22,986 nt of DNA, from contig JASHXK010000530.1 in the NCBI GenBank assembly GCA_030043575.1, forward strand, positions 1 through 22,986, written 5' to 3'. A model generated the notes under the pieces. The model was given only the letters and a program-made list of their open reading frames with translations, was not told where the DNA came from and did not search any database. A program made the translations under genes and the position numbers. The DNA is from Terriglobales bacterium. Lineage in GTDB: Bacteria; Acidobacteriota; Terriglobia; Terriglobales; Acidobacteriaceae. Shown here piece by piece: positions 1-8,549 of this stretch (within the stretch, counting starts at the first letter, position 1; every line of letters starts with the position of its first letter).

Positions 1-71
1 TGCTTCTCTTGCAGCTTCTGGAAGTTCAGCTGAGATGTCTATTGCCGTACTCGTCTGCAATGGAGGACATC

Positions 72-1376
72 ATGGCCGGCAAGGCAGCGCCTCTTCCACC
101 AGGCAAAACGCACACCAAGCTTTCACGCCAGCAGATCACCGGATTCTGGGGGGCCTGGACCGGATGGACATTGGACGGCATGGATTCGGTCATCTACGCA
201 CTGGTGCTGAGTCCCGCACTGAACGAGCTGCTTCCAAAGTCAGGCTATAAGGCAACGCCTGCTACCGTCGGATACGCCGGATCTGTCCTGTTTGCGCTCT
301 TTCTCGTTGGATGGGGACTCTCGCTCATCTGGGGACCAATCGCCGACCGCTTTGGCCGCACGCGGGTACTGGCTGCCACTATCTTCGTCTATGCCGTCTT
401 CACCGGTGCGGCGGCGTTGTCGCAAAGCGTGTGGCAACTCGGACTGTTTCGATTGCTGGCCGGAATCGGCATCGGCGGCGAATGGGCCTTGGCAGGAACT
501 TATGTTGCAGAAGCGTGGCCGGAAGATCGCCGCAAGATGGGAGCTGGATATCTGCAAACCGGTTATTATGCCGGCTTCTTCCTCGCCTCAGCCTTGAACT
601 ACACGGTGGGAGCGCACTTCGGCTGGCGTGCCATGTTTTGGTGCGGCCTCACGCCGGTTGTCGTCGCCTTCATGATTCTCTTCCATGTAAACGAGCCCGA
701 GATTTGGAAACAGAAGGCCAAGGCAAAAGCGTCAGCTGGAGCTTCTTCGCTCAGGAGAATCTTCAGCGCTCCATATACGCAGCGCACACTGGTCAATACC
801 GTGCTGCTCTCGGCTGCGATCTGCGGCTTGTGGGCGGGCGCAGTGTACGCTCCGACAGCAATCATCCAACTCGCGAAGCGCGCGGGGATAGTGCAAGCGC
901 AAGCGGTGCGCACCTCTTCCCTCGGAATGGGCCTGCTTTCGCTGGGTACGATTCTGGGATGCCTGGCTGTTCCGCCGCTGGCCGAACGCTTCGGACGCAA
1001 ACCAACTCTGGCCTTCTATTTCTTCGGAATGCTGGTCTGCATTCTGCTGAGTTTCGGCTGGGCTTTTTACCTGCCGCTGGGATTGCAGCCCTTTATCACG
1101 GTGCTGTTCTTTCTCGGCTTCTTTGGCGGCAACTTCGCGGTCTTCAGTCTCTGGTTGCCGGAGCAGTATGGCACGAGCGTACGCGCGACAGCGTTTGCGT
1201 TTACCACTTCCTTTGGGCGTTTCCTCGCAGCCGCGGTCAACTTTGGCATCGGCGCGCTGGTCAGAGGAATGGGAAGCATCGGCAAGCCGGTGGCGTTTAC
1301 GGCTATTGCCTTTGGTATCGGACTGCTGGTCATTCCATTTGCAACAGAAACTCGGGGAGGGGTGCTGCCCGAATAA
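72..1376 (+). CDS. MFS transporter, metabolite:H+ symporter type
   Basis: Inner-membrane secondary transporter of the major facilitator superfamily, 434 aa from the chosen start. About 12 hydrophobic segments are visible. The cytoplasmic loop signature between TM2 and TM3 reads GPIADRFGRTRVL, and the TM4 region reads LLAGIGIGGEWALAG, which is typical of the sialate/aromatic-acid/shikimate:H+ symporter branch (NanT/ShiA/AAHS-like). The second-half repeat of the loop motif, AERFGRKPTLAF, is also present, so both six-helix halves are intact. I chose the ATG at 72 because GGAGG at 62-66 lies 5 nt upstream; in-frame ATGs at 9 and 60 also exist but have no such site. The gene is on the same strand as cstA, 239 bp downstream. 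The substrate cannot be read from the sequence; a sugar acid, aromatic acid or dicarboxylate is possible. Confidence 0.85.
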   Translation: MAGKAAPLPPGKTHTKLSRQQITGFWGAWTGWTLDGMDSVIYALVLSPALNELLPKSGYKATPATVGYAGSVLFALFLVGWGLSLIWGPIADRFGRTRVLAATIFVYAVFTGAAALSQSVWQLGLFRLLAGIGIGGEWALAGTYVAEAWPEDRRKMGAGYLQTGYYAGFFLASALNYTVGAHFGWRAMFWCGLTPVVVAFMILFHVNEPEIWKQKAKAKASAGASSLRRIFSAPYTQRTLVNTVLLSAAICGLWAGAVYAPTAIIQLAKRAGIVQAQAVRTSSLGMGLLSLGTILGCLAVPPLAERFGRKPTLAFYFFGMLVCILLSFGWAFYLPLGLQPFITVLFFLGFFGGNFAVFSLWLPEQYGTSVRATAFAFTTSFGRFLAAAVNFGIGALVRGMGSIGKPVAFTAIAFGIGLLVIPFATETRGGVLPE

Positions 1377-1615
1377 TTCAACCGCTATGATCCGGAAGAC
1401 AAGAGCGGAATCGTGTTGTCACAGCGCCCAAGGTCTTGCATCACTGCACTTCCAGTCGCTAAGCCAATAAAAGAATACTTGGACATACTCTTGCGGTATA
1501 GTATGCGGCTAATAGGGAGCTGGATGATCCGGTCAGGTTCTCTCCCGCACCTCCCGCTGGCTCGACCAATCTTGCCGCCCAGTCGATACTAGCGGAATTC
1601 ATATTGGAGGCTTTC

Positions 1616-3466
1616 ATGAATGCCTTCCCCGTCCTCTTGGGCACTTTGTGTGTCTTTGCGCTTGCCTACCGCTATTACAGTGCATTCATCGCTGCTAAAG
1701 TCCTGACCTTGGACGACACGCGAACCACGCCTTCACATGTATATGAAGATGGCCACAACTACGTGCCGTCACCCAAGTGGGTGCTATTTGGCCATCACTT
1801 CGCCGCGATCGCCGGCGCCGGTCCACTCGTAGGACCGACGCTAGCTGCGCAGTTTGGCTTTGCTCCAGGATTTTTGTGGATTCTCTTTGGCGCGGTCTTC
1901 GCCGGCTGCGTCCATGATTTCACCGTTCTGGTGGCGTCGGTGCGTCACAAGGGACGCTCGCTCGCCGATGTGGCACGCACCGAAGTTGGACCTTACGCCG
2001 GCCTGGTCACCATGATCGCGCTGTTGTTCATCCTGCTGGTCACGCTCGCCGGCTTGGGCATCGTTGTAGTCAACGCTTTGGCCGCCAGCCCGTGGGGCGT
2101 GTTCACCATTGCGATGACCATCCCTATTGCCGTCTGCATGGGTCTGTACATGTTCAAGAGCGTTCCCGGCCAGATCAGAATCGGCCTGCCAAGCACGCTG
2201 GGAGTGGTTCTGCTGATCGGCGCCGTCATTGGCGGGCGCTGGTTTGCTGCCTCTCACTACGCAAGTGCGCTGACCTTCAACGGCCATCAAATAACCATTC
2301 TGATGGGGCTGTATGGTTTCATTGCGTCCGTGTTGCCGGTGTGGCTTGTTCTGGAACCACGCGATTATCTGTCTACCTACATGAAGCTCGGAACCATCGC
2401 GCTTCTCATTCTTGGCGTGTTCATTGTTCATCCCAACATTCAGTTCCCGGCGGTCACGCAGTTTATCCACGGTGGCGGACCGATCATTCCCGGGAAGCTG
2501 TTCCCCTTCCTGTTCGTGACGATTGCGTGCGGCGCAATCTCCGGCTTCCACGCGCTAATCTCGTCTGGCACGACGCCAAAGATGTTGTGGAAGGAAACCG
2601 ATGCGCGCATCATCGGCTACGGCGCTATGATGTGCGAGGGAATCGTTGCCATCTTGGCGTTGATCGCCGCTTGTTCCATGTATCCGGGCGATTACTTCGC
2701 CATCAACTCGGCACCGGCCGTTTTTGCCAAGCTCGGCCTGCACACGGTTAACCTCAATGCGTTCTCAGCGGAGGTCGGCGAAAAATTGGCGGGCCGCACA
2801 GGCGGCGCCGTCTCGCTCGCCACCGGCATGGCGCAGATCTTCAGTGGCATTCCCGGCATGAAGACGCTGGCCGGCTATTGGTATCACTACTGCATCATGT
2901 TTGAGGCGCTCTTCATTCTGACGACAGTGGACACTGGAACGCGCGTCGCCCGCTATGTTCTTCACGAACTACTAGGGAAAGTTCACAAGCCTTTCAGCAA
3001 TACCGCATGGCTGCCGGGAAATCTCGTCACGTCGGCGATCGTGGTCTTGAGTTGGGGCTATTTGATCTATACCGGATCGATCTCGACCATCTGGCCGCTG
3101 TTCGGTACCGGTAATCAACTGCTGGCGACCATCGCGCTGGCCGTTGTCACAACCTTCCTTATAAATATGGGAAGAGTGAAGTATGCGTTCATTACCGCGA
3201 TTCCCATGTGTTTTGTCGGCGTGACAACGCTGACCGCCGGCGTCCTCTCCATCAAGAACATCTATCTGCCGCTGGCGCAGAAGCCGGGGCACGCTTTCCA
3301 GGGCTACCTGGATGCCACGCTGATGTTGATCTTTATCGTGGGTGTGGTGCTGGCGTTGATTGAGTGCGGACGGCGCTGCTGGATGACGCTGCATGGAGCG
3401 CCGATTCCCGAAGAGGCTTTCGGCACCCCAGAGCCTGCGGGCGCCGGAAAAATGGCGTGTTGCTAA
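1616..3466 (+). CDS. cstA: Carbon starvation protein CstA family transporter
   Basis: Polytopic inner-membrane transporter of the CstA/BtsT family, whose characterised members import peptides or pyruvate during nutrient limitation. The protein has 616 aa, somewhat shorter than the roughly 700 aa of E. coli CstA. The N-terminal half carries family-typical stretches: HNYVPSPKWVLFGHHFAAIAG, then GAGPLVGPTLAAQFG, then HDFTVLVASVRHKGRSL. The middle contains GAISGFHALISSGTTPKML, and the later part contains LFGTGNQLLATIAL. More than 14 hydrophobic segments are visible. The start is fixed by GGAGG at 1606-1610, 5 nt before ATG 1616; an in-frame TTG at 1604 overlaps that site and is rejected. The 239-bp gap upstream of this gene has AT-rich boxes (TATAGT at 1497-1502) but no well-spaced promoter that I can defend. 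Specific substrate is unknown. Confidence 0.95.
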   Translation: MNAFPVLLGTLCVFALAYRYYSAFIAAKVLTLDDTRTTPSHVYEDGHNYVPSPKWVLFGHHFAAIAGAGPLVGPTLAAQFGFAPGFLWILFGAVFAGCVHDFTVLVASVRHKGRSLADVARTEVGPYAGLVTMIALLFILLVTLAGLGIVVVNALAASPWGVFTIAMTIPIAVCMGLYMFKSVPGQIRIGLPSTLGVVLLIGAVIGGRWFAASHYASALTFNGHQITILMGLYGFIASVLPVWLVLEPRDYLSTYMKLGTIALLILGVFIVHPNIQFPAVTQFIHGGGPIIPGKLFPFLFVTIACGAISGFHALISSGTTPKMLWKETDARIIGYGAMMCEGIVAILALIAACSMYPGDYFAINSAPAVFAKLGLHTVNLNAFSAEVGEKLAGRTGGAVSLATGMAQIFSGIPGMKTLAGYWYHYCIMFEALFILTTVDTGTRVARYVLHELLGKVHKPFSNTAWLPGNLVTSAIVVLSWGYLIYTGSISTIWPLFGTGNQLLATIALAVVTTFLINMGRVKYAFITAIPMCFVGVTTLTAGVLSIKNIYLPLAQKPGHAFQGYLDATLMLIFIVGVVLALIECGRRCWMTLHGAPIPEEAFGTPEPAGAGKMACC

Positions 3467-3480
3467 AGCAACCGGTTAGA

Positions 3481-3498
3481 GCAGGCCTTCAGGCCTGC
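3481..3498 (+). terminator. Perfect hairpin after cstA, weak terminator candidate
   Basis: GCAGGCCT at 3481-3488 pairs with AGGCCTGC at 3491-3498, giving an 8-bp GC-rich stem starting 14 nt after the cstA stop codon. The following bases (GTTGAAACTTTCT) are only moderately T-rich, so intrinsic termination would be weak. It may instead be one of the dispersed GGCC-rich palindromes seen elsewhere in the window. Confidence 0.4.
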
Positions 3499-3600
3499 GT
3501 TGAAACTTTCTATTAGTAACTTCAGGTGTCGGCGCTCAGGTCTTGAAGGCCCGCTCTACCGAACGCCAGTGGCCGCCCACAAACTCCGCCGGTTTCCGCC

Positions 3601-3645
3601 GCAAAACAAAACGCGCTGCACTCCATCACATCGCGAGTGCAGCGC
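3601..3645 (-). terminator. Rho-independent terminator of the htrA-type gene
   Basis: A perfect 10-bp inverted repeat: GCGCTGCACT at 3613-3622 and AGTGCAGCGC at 3636-3645, with a 13-nt loop. Read on the minus strand it lies about 68 nt after the protease stop codon and is followed directly by GTTTTGTTTTGC, a U-rich run. Stem plus U-tract in the correct orientation supports an intrinsic terminator for the leftward protease gene. Confidence 0.7.
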
Positions 3646-3712
3646 CACGTACTACATGGGGCAATCGAAGACACCGAACAAGTCCGCATTGGGACTGCTT
3701 CGGGTGGAACAA

Positions 3713-5233
3713 TTACGCTCCGTTGGTGGAGTGCAGAACGCGGAAGGTATTTCCGCCGTTCGCCCAGATCAGTACCAGAGCATCCTGACCCTTGGGAACA
3801 CTCGACAGCGCTTTCTGAACATCAGCAGCGGTCTTGGTCTCGTGACGATTCACGCCGACGATGACCTGTCCCGGCTGCAGTCCGGCGTCGTCCGACGGGC
3901 TGCCCGGCTGCACACGCTCGATGACCGCTCCATGCAGATCATCCGGCGCATTCAGCTGCTCGCGCACTTCTGGCGTCAAGTCGGCGATTCCCACACCCCA
4001 GCGGGGCTTATCGTTGGTGTTATCCGCGAGCTTGGTTTCGCCGTTGCCGCCGTCCATGCTTCCCAGGGTTATCGGCACCGAAATCATCTTGCCATCACGC
4101 ATGACCTGTAGCGCGATCTCCGTTCCCGGAGTCATCTCGCCAACTTCCATCTGAAGCTGTCCAGCATCGGTGATCTTCTTTCCGTTGATCTCGGTGATCA
4201 CGTCGCCGACCTTCAGCCCAGCCTTCTGGCCAGGCGAATCCGGCTCAACCTGGGTGATTACCGCGCCATTGTTGTCGTGAACATCAAAGAACTTGGCATT
4301 CTCTGGCGTCACATCGGTGATGCCAACGCCCATCCGTCCATGACTTACCTTGCCATCGCGCACCAGCGACTGGACTACCGGGCTGACGATCTGCGTCGGG
4401 ATGGCAAAGCCCATCCCCGAGAACGTGCCCGAAGGCGAGATCAGGAAGGTATTGATGCCAACCACTTCGCCGCGAGCATTTACCAGCGGCCCGCCAGAGT
4501 TGCCGGGGTTGATCGCCGCATCGGTCTGGATAAACTGGCCCGGCTTGTGCGGGTCGTCGCTGTAAGGATTTGGCCGATTCAGCGCACTCACGATGCCGCG
4601 CGTAACCGTGAAGCGGAATCCATACGGATTGCCGAAGGCCAGCACCGTCTGTCCCGGCTTCAGCGTGGACGAGTCGCCGATCGGAATGTTGGGCAGATTC
4701 GCGCCATCAACCTTGATCACAGCCAAATCCGTCAACGGATCGGTGCCAACCACCTTCGCCGCCAGAATGCGGCGATCGCTCAGCGTGACTTTGATCTCGG
4801 TTGCGCCCTCGACCACGTGATTGTTGGTCACGATGTAGCCGTCTGGCGAAATGATCACACCGCTGCCGATTCCGTGCTCAATCCGCGGCTGCGACTGCAT
4901 TCCCTGGCCGCCGAACTGCTGGCCAAAGAATCGCTGGATCTCGTCGGGCACGCCCTCAGCTGTCTGCTGAGTTTTCGCACGCGAGGTCACGGCAACGTTG
5001 ACGATCGCCGGCGTTACCCGCGCCGCGACGGCTTCCATCGCCTGATCGAGCGAGAGCAGTGCGCCAACCTGGTTATTGTCCAGCGGGGCCGTGTTGGACG
5101 ACACGGCGGCTCCCGCTCCCGCCGTGTGGAACGAGGTGTAAGCCACGAGACAGGCGGCTAAGGCGACCGTCAGCACTACCGCTGCGCGTTGCTTACGGCA
5201 CATTTGCCATCCACGCGTTATCCAAGCTTTCAT
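3713..5233 (-). CDS. Do/DegP-family periplasmic serine endoprotease (HtrA type)
   Basis: Envelope quality-control serine protease/chaperone, 506 aa. A basic N-terminus and one hydrophobic segment (about residues 17-35) form a signal sequence or membrane anchor. The trypsin-like domain carries the full triad: His139 in TNNHVVEG, Asp169 in DPLTDLAVI and Ser246 in NPGNSGGPL. Two PDZ domains follow, roughly residues 295-390 and 410-500, the latter with PGSPSDDAGLQPGQVIVGVN. Two PDZ domains and this length match DegP/DegQ rather than one-PDZ DegS. The ATG at 5233 was chosen because AAGGA lies 7 nt upstream on the minus strand; an in-frame GTG at 5254 would overlap that site. LAAC (Cys28) fits a lipobox, but the hydrophobic residues after it make a plain membrane anchor equally possible. 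The gene stands alone and has its own terminator. Confidence 0.95.
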   Translation of the reverse strand: MKAWITRGWQMCRKQRAAVVLTVALAACLVAYTSFHTAGAGAAVSSNTAPLDNNQVGALLSLDQAMEAVAARVTPAIVNVAVTSRAKTQQTAEGVPDEIQRFFGQQFGGQGMQSQPRIEHGIGSGVIISPDGYIVTNNHVVEGATEIKVTLSDRRILAAKVVGTDPLTDLAVIKVDGANLPNIPIGDSSTLKPGQTVLAFGNPYGFRFTVTRGIVSALNRPNPYSDDPHKPGQFIQTDAAINPGNSGGPLVNARGEVVGINTFLISPSGTFSGMGFAIPTQIVSPVVQSLVRDGKVSHGRMGVGITDVTPENAKFFDVHDNNGAVITQVEPDSPGQKAGLKVGDVITEINGKKITDAGQLQMEVGEMTPGTEIALQVMRDGKMISVPITLGSMDGGNGETKLADNTNDKPRWGVGIADLTPEVREQLNAPDDLHGAVIERVQPGSPSDDAGLQPGQVIVGVNRHETKTAADVQKALSSVPKGQDALVLIWANGGNTFRVLHSTNGA

Positions 5234-5539
5234 TGTTTGTTCCTTCTCCTCCACATCAAAAAGATTGCGTCAACCGACACTCCAGCGTCCTTCCGGACCA
5301 CTTGCGTGATCGCAGAAATGCGAGACCCTGTTTGTTATGAATCGGCTCGGCCAGCAGGACGCAATTCGATCAACTCCCGGGCCGCGGTCCGATGTAACTG
5401 GGGAGGTTACGATCACCGATTTGGACGAGGCGTCGGGCAAAAGGTGAGCAAGATGTCATCAACCCGCGTCGAGCGCAGGCCAAGGATCGTTAGGCTCTTC
5501 TATACTGCCCGAGGGCCATGTGCGTGGTCAGGAGGAGCA
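5234..5539. other. Divergent intergenic region between the protease and DUF885 genes
   Basis: This 306-bp spacer holds the start regions of two divergent genes. On the plus strand TATACT at 5501-5506 is a good -10-like box about 34 nt before the GTG start, but no matching -35 is visible. GTAAC at 5394-5398 and GTTAC at 5406-5410 form a short dyad, extended by GAT and GATC on the outside with one unpaired base. On the minus strand TTGACG at 5273-5268 resembles a -35, but the expected -10 position is occupied by the ribosome binding site, so I do not call a promoter. No small gene is convincing here. Confidence 0.35.
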
Positions 5540-7345
5540 GTGATTCGTAATTGGTTGGCATTCTTTGCCGTGGGTCTCTGCGGCGTAATAGCACTGGCGC
5601 AAAGCAAGTCTATTCAGCAAGCCTCAGCTGCAGCGAACGGCTCGGCGCAAAGCTGGATTGCCATCAGCAACGGCTATGCCAAGCTGCTGACGGACGTGAC
5701 GTTTCAGCACCATCCGGAAGCTGGATCACAGCAAGGTCTAAGCAAGTACGACGACAGGATCGGGCAGCCGAGTTTGGCCGACGAAGATCGCGAACGCGCG
5801 GAGACCGAAGCCGTACTCGTGAAACTGAAGGCTGCCGCAGCCGAGAAGCAGCAGAAAGAAGTTGCCGAAGACCTGCAGATCATGATCGGCAGAGTCCAAC
5901 TTAACTTCAAGATGCAGGACTACGAGCGCGCGCACGAGGTGCCCTTCATCAATGCCAGCCAGGTCGTGTTTGGCGGATTGCACAGCCTGCTCGATGTCCA
6001 GACGCCGGAGGAACGCCGGCCAGCGGCGGTCGTACGAATTCGCGAGTACGCCGGAATCGAGCCGGGCTACATTGCGCTCACGGAAATTCTGAAGCAGCGG
6101 GTCAAAGAACAAATGGCTAAGCCGGGAGTAATCTATCCGGCGCAGGTGCAGATCGAAACCGAGATGGCGCGCAATTCCAACTATCTGGACGGAATTGCCA
6201 GTCTGATGGAAAAGTACAAGCTCACCGGCTGGCAGGAGCCTTACTCCACGCTGAAAAGGCAGCTAGTCGACTACGACGAGTGGGTGCGAGAAACGGTTCT
6301 GCCAAAAGCTCGCCCGGACTTTCGCATGCCTCGCGAGAAGTATGAGCTTGCCCTGCAGAATTACGGCATCGATATTCCTCCCGACCAGATTGCCGTGATG
6401 GCGCATCAAGCCTTCACAGAGATTCAGGGTGAGATGAAAGGCATCGCCGTGCGAATCGCGAAGGAACGCAATCTTCCGTCGAGCGACTATCGCGATGTGA
6501 TGCGCGAGTTGAAGAAGCAGCAACTGGTGGGCGATGCGATTCTGCCATTCTATGAAAATCGGCTCAAGCAGATTGAGAAGATCATTGTTGCGCAGCAGAT
6601 TGTGTCGATGCCTGATCGCCCGGCGCAAATCCGCATTGCCACAGCGGCCGAGACCGCGCAGCAGCCGGCTCCTCACATGGACGCGCCACCGTTCCTGCAT
6701 AACACGGGAGAACGTGGCGCGTTCATTCTGCCGCTCAATATTCCTGCTGGTCCAGGCCAGCCCGCGTCAGAAAAGTACGACGACTTTACTTTCGATGCTG
6801 CCGCTTGGACCATCACCGCGCACGAAGCACGCCCGGGACACGAATTGCAGTTCGACGCGATGCTGGAGCACGGTGTCTCCGTAGCGCGAGTTCGTTATGC
6901 GTTCAACAGCACGAATGTCGAAGGCTGGGGGTTGTATTCGGAATACCTGATCAAACCCTACATGCCGCTCGAGGGACAGCTTGTTTCGCTGGACTATCGT
7001 CTGTTGCGGGCGGCTCGGGCCTTCCTCGATCCCGAGTTGCAATCCGGCAAGATCACGACGGGCGATGCCTATCGCGTGCTGCAGGACGACGTTGTCTCTT
7101 CGCATGCTTTCGCCGAAGAAGAGGTGGAGCGTTATACGTATCGCGCACCCGGTCAGGCCAACAGCTACTTCTACGGCTACACCAAGCTAATCGCGTTGCG
7201 CGAAGATACCGAGAAGGCGCTGGCTGCGAAAGGCGTGAAGTTCGATCAAAAAAAATTCCATGACTTCATCCTGGCACAGGGTCTGCTGCCTCCCGATCTG
7301 ATGCGGCAAGCCGTGATGGGAGAGTTCGTGCCGGCGCAGAAATGA
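5540..7345 (+). CDS. Secreted DUF885 family protein, putative zinc metallopeptidase
   Basis: Probable exported metallopeptidase of the DUF885 family, 601 aa from the chosen start, the usual length. A signal peptide is visible at the N-terminus (residues 1 to about 20, ending near IALAQS). The helix-rich body carries HEARPGHELQ at residues 428-437, which matches the family's HExxPGHxLQ zinc-binding motif, and EGWGLYSEYL at 461-470, which supplies the downstream glutamate expected for a third ligand. The GTG at 5540 is preferred because GGAGG at 5531-5535 lies 4 nt upstream and because it places the signal peptide at the very start; the frame is open for a further 117 codons upstream, but that part lacks protein-like character. 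The gene converges on the hydrolase gene with a 38-bp gap. The physiological substrate is unknown; several Acidobacteriota and Gammaproteobacteria carry such secreted proteins. Confidence 0.85.
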   Translation: MIRNWLAFFAVGLCGVIALAQSKSIQQASAAANGSAQSWIAISNGYAKLLTDVTFQHHPEAGSQQGLSKYDDRIGQPSLADEDRERAETEAVLVKLKAAAAEKQQKEVAEDLQIMIGRVQLNFKMQDYERAHEVPFINASQVVFGGLHSLLDVQTPEERRPAAVVRIREYAGIEPGYIALTEILKQRVKEQMAKPGVIYPAQVQIETEMARNSNYLDGIASLMEKYKLTGWQEPYSTLKRQLVDYDEWVRETVLPKARPDFRMPREKYELALQNYGIDIPPDQIAVMAHQAFTEIQGEMKGIAVRIAKERNLPSSDYRDVMRELKKQQLVGDAILPFYENRLKQIEKIIVAQQIVSMPDRPAQIRIATAAETAQQPAPHMDAPPFLHNTGERGAFILPLNIPAGPGQPASEKYDDFTFDAAAWTITAHEARPGHELQFDAMLEHGVSVARVRYAFNSTNVEGWGLYSEYLIKPYMPLEGQLVSLDYRLLRAARAFLDPELQSGKITTGDAYRVLQDDVVSSHAFAEEEVERYTYRAPGQANSYFYGYTKLIALREDTEKALAAKGVKFDQKKFHDFILAQGLLPPDLMRQAVMGEFVPAQK

Positions 7346-7383
7346 CAGCCGTCTTGCCGTGCTCCGCTTCTCTGCCATATCGG

Positions 7384-8394
7384 CTAGCAGGCGAGCCCTT
7401 CTTTCACCATCGCCATCGCGCGGCTGGCAGCGGCGGCGAACGCCTGAACAGTCGTGGGATCCTTCTCGGCTGCTGCGGTCCAGTTGATGGTCAAACAGAA
7501 ATAGACCCAGCGGCCGTCGAAAAGCATGCCGCCCGGCGCGCAAACGGCGTGGAAGCCGGGGACGTCGATGGTGCCGCCCTTGAGGAAGCAGCTCGCGCCC
7601 AGCGGCATCGGCATTCCCCAGATGGCATCGCCCGTCGACAGCACTTGCCGGAACTGGCTCAGCGTCTGCTGGTTCTTGAAAAACTCGCCCTGCAGCGCGC
7701 GCGAGTAATAGGAGACCAAATCGTCGGCTGAGCACGCCATGCTCTCAACGTTATTCAGTGGCTGATTGACCATGTTGGCGTTTGCGGCCGCGCCCAACTG
7801 CTCCCAGCTGAAGCTCTGGTAATCCTTTGCGCCCAGCAGATATCCGAAGAAGGTACGCGTGCTGCTGGGAATGACAGCGCTCTTCAGCCCGGTGGACGCG
7901 ACCAACTCACGCACCTTGTCCGGGCCAACATATTTCAGGCACATGTCGGTTGCAGTATTGTCGCTGTGCGCGATCATGGCTTCCAGCGCGGTGCGCAGCG
8001 AGACCTTGCCGATCAGGTTGGGAGGATTCATCACCGAGCTATTCAGCGACCAGACACTCGCGTCGAGCGTGAGCTGTTCTGTGTTGATGGTCTTAGTGAC
8101 ATTTGGTGAATCCGCCTGACGCAGAATTTCGCATAGCACAAATGACTTGAAGGCGCTGCCACAAAACATTGGCTTTGCGGAGTTCGATGCAACCAGGAAC
8201 TCGGGCTTGCCGTTGACCGCAGGCGCATAGATCTTAAAGCTGACTTCTCCCGGCAGCGATTTGAACAGCGTCGCGATCGCGTCCTGCGCGGGAGACTCTT
8301 TCGCCGCTGTTGTCGCCGACAACGTAACCGGAATTGTGGCCACGGCTGCGGCGCCAACTGCACGGGTCATGAAGTCGCGTCGTGAAGGGCACAT
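7384..8394 (-). CDS. Tat-exported class A beta-lactamase-like serine hydrolase
   Basis: Exported serine hydrolase of the penicillin-recognising superfamily, 336 aa. The N-terminus has SRRDFMTRAVGAAAVA, a twin-arginine signal, so export should be in the folded state. The three superfamily motifs are in order: SAFK (Ser80, Lys83), SDN (144-146) and KGGT (272-275). Spacing is as in class A beta-lactamases, but the region about 35 residues after SDN (TRTFFGYLLG) has no ExxLN-like omega-loop glutamate, so an efficient beta-lactam hydrolase is doubtful and a peptidase or esterase is equally possible. The start is ATG 8394, with GGAG about 6 nt upstream on the minus strand. It converges on the DUF885 gene and is divergent from vapBC. 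Family call is firm; activity is not. Confidence 0.85.
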   Translation of the reverse strand: MCPSRRDFMTRAVGAAAVATIPVTLSATTAAKESPAQDAIATLFKSLPGEVSFKIYAPAVNGKPEFLVASNSAKPMFCGSAFKSFVLCEILRQADSPNVTKTINTEQLTLDASVWSLNSSVMNPPNLIGKVSLRTALEAMIAHSDNTATDMCLKYVGPDKVRELVASTGLKSAVIPSSTRTFFGYLLGAKDYQSFSWEQLGAAANANMVNQPLNNVESMACSADDLVSYYSRALQGEFFKNQQTLSQFRQVLSTGDAIWGMPMPLGASCFLKGGTIDVPGFHAVCAPGGMLFDGRWVYFCLTINWTAAAEKDPTTVQAFAAAASRAMAMVKEGLAC

Positions 8395-8508
8395 AGTTTT
8401 CTCCGTGCTCTGAACTTAAGACTTACTGCGCGCGCGGACCAAAAGCTTATCGTCCTGGCGGGCAGTTTCGCAATAAGGGGTGTTACAGACGATTGCGACC
8501 TGACCGTT

Positions 8509-8538
8509 ACCATATTGATTGCTGGTATCTCATATGGT
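8509..8538 (+). promoter_or_regulatory. Dyad upstream of vapB, candidate VapBC operator
   Basis: ACCATAT at 8509-8515 and ATATGGT at 8532-8538 are perfect 7-bp inverted repeats, with centres 23 bp apart, roughly two helical turns. They flank the -35/-10 spacer of the candidate vapB promoter. VapBC complexes usually repress their own operon by binding such dyads, so an autoregulatory operator is a reasonable inference. Confidence 0.45.
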
Positions 8539-8549
8539 ACGATCGTCGT
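8515..8549 (+). promoter_or_regulatory. Candidate sigma70-type promoter for a leaderless vapB mRNA
   Basis: TTGATT at 8515-8520 and TACGAT at 8538-8543 are separated by exactly 17 bp. The -10 ends 6 nt before the vapB ATG at 8550, so transcription would begin at or next to the start codon. No Shine-Dalgarno sequence precedes that ATG, which agrees with a leaderless message. Inferred from spacing only. Confidence 0.45.

Noticed and set aside
311..1390. 359-codon open frame overlapping the MFS gene in another plus frame
   Set aside because: Lacks hydrophobic segments or motifs; the MFS frame is clearly the coding one.
1485..1615. Possible riboswitch or structured leader before cstA
   Set aside because: Only a short GGGAG/CTCCC pairing (1515-1519 with 1542-1546) was found; no known aptamer pattern.
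3500..4111. 203-codon plus-strand frame at the cstA/protease junction
   Set aside because: Runs through the protease terminator and its 3' coding end; composition not protein-like.
4277..5161. 294-codon open frame on the plus strand opposite the protease
   Set aside because: Arg/His-rich shadow of the trypsin and PDZ coding sequence.
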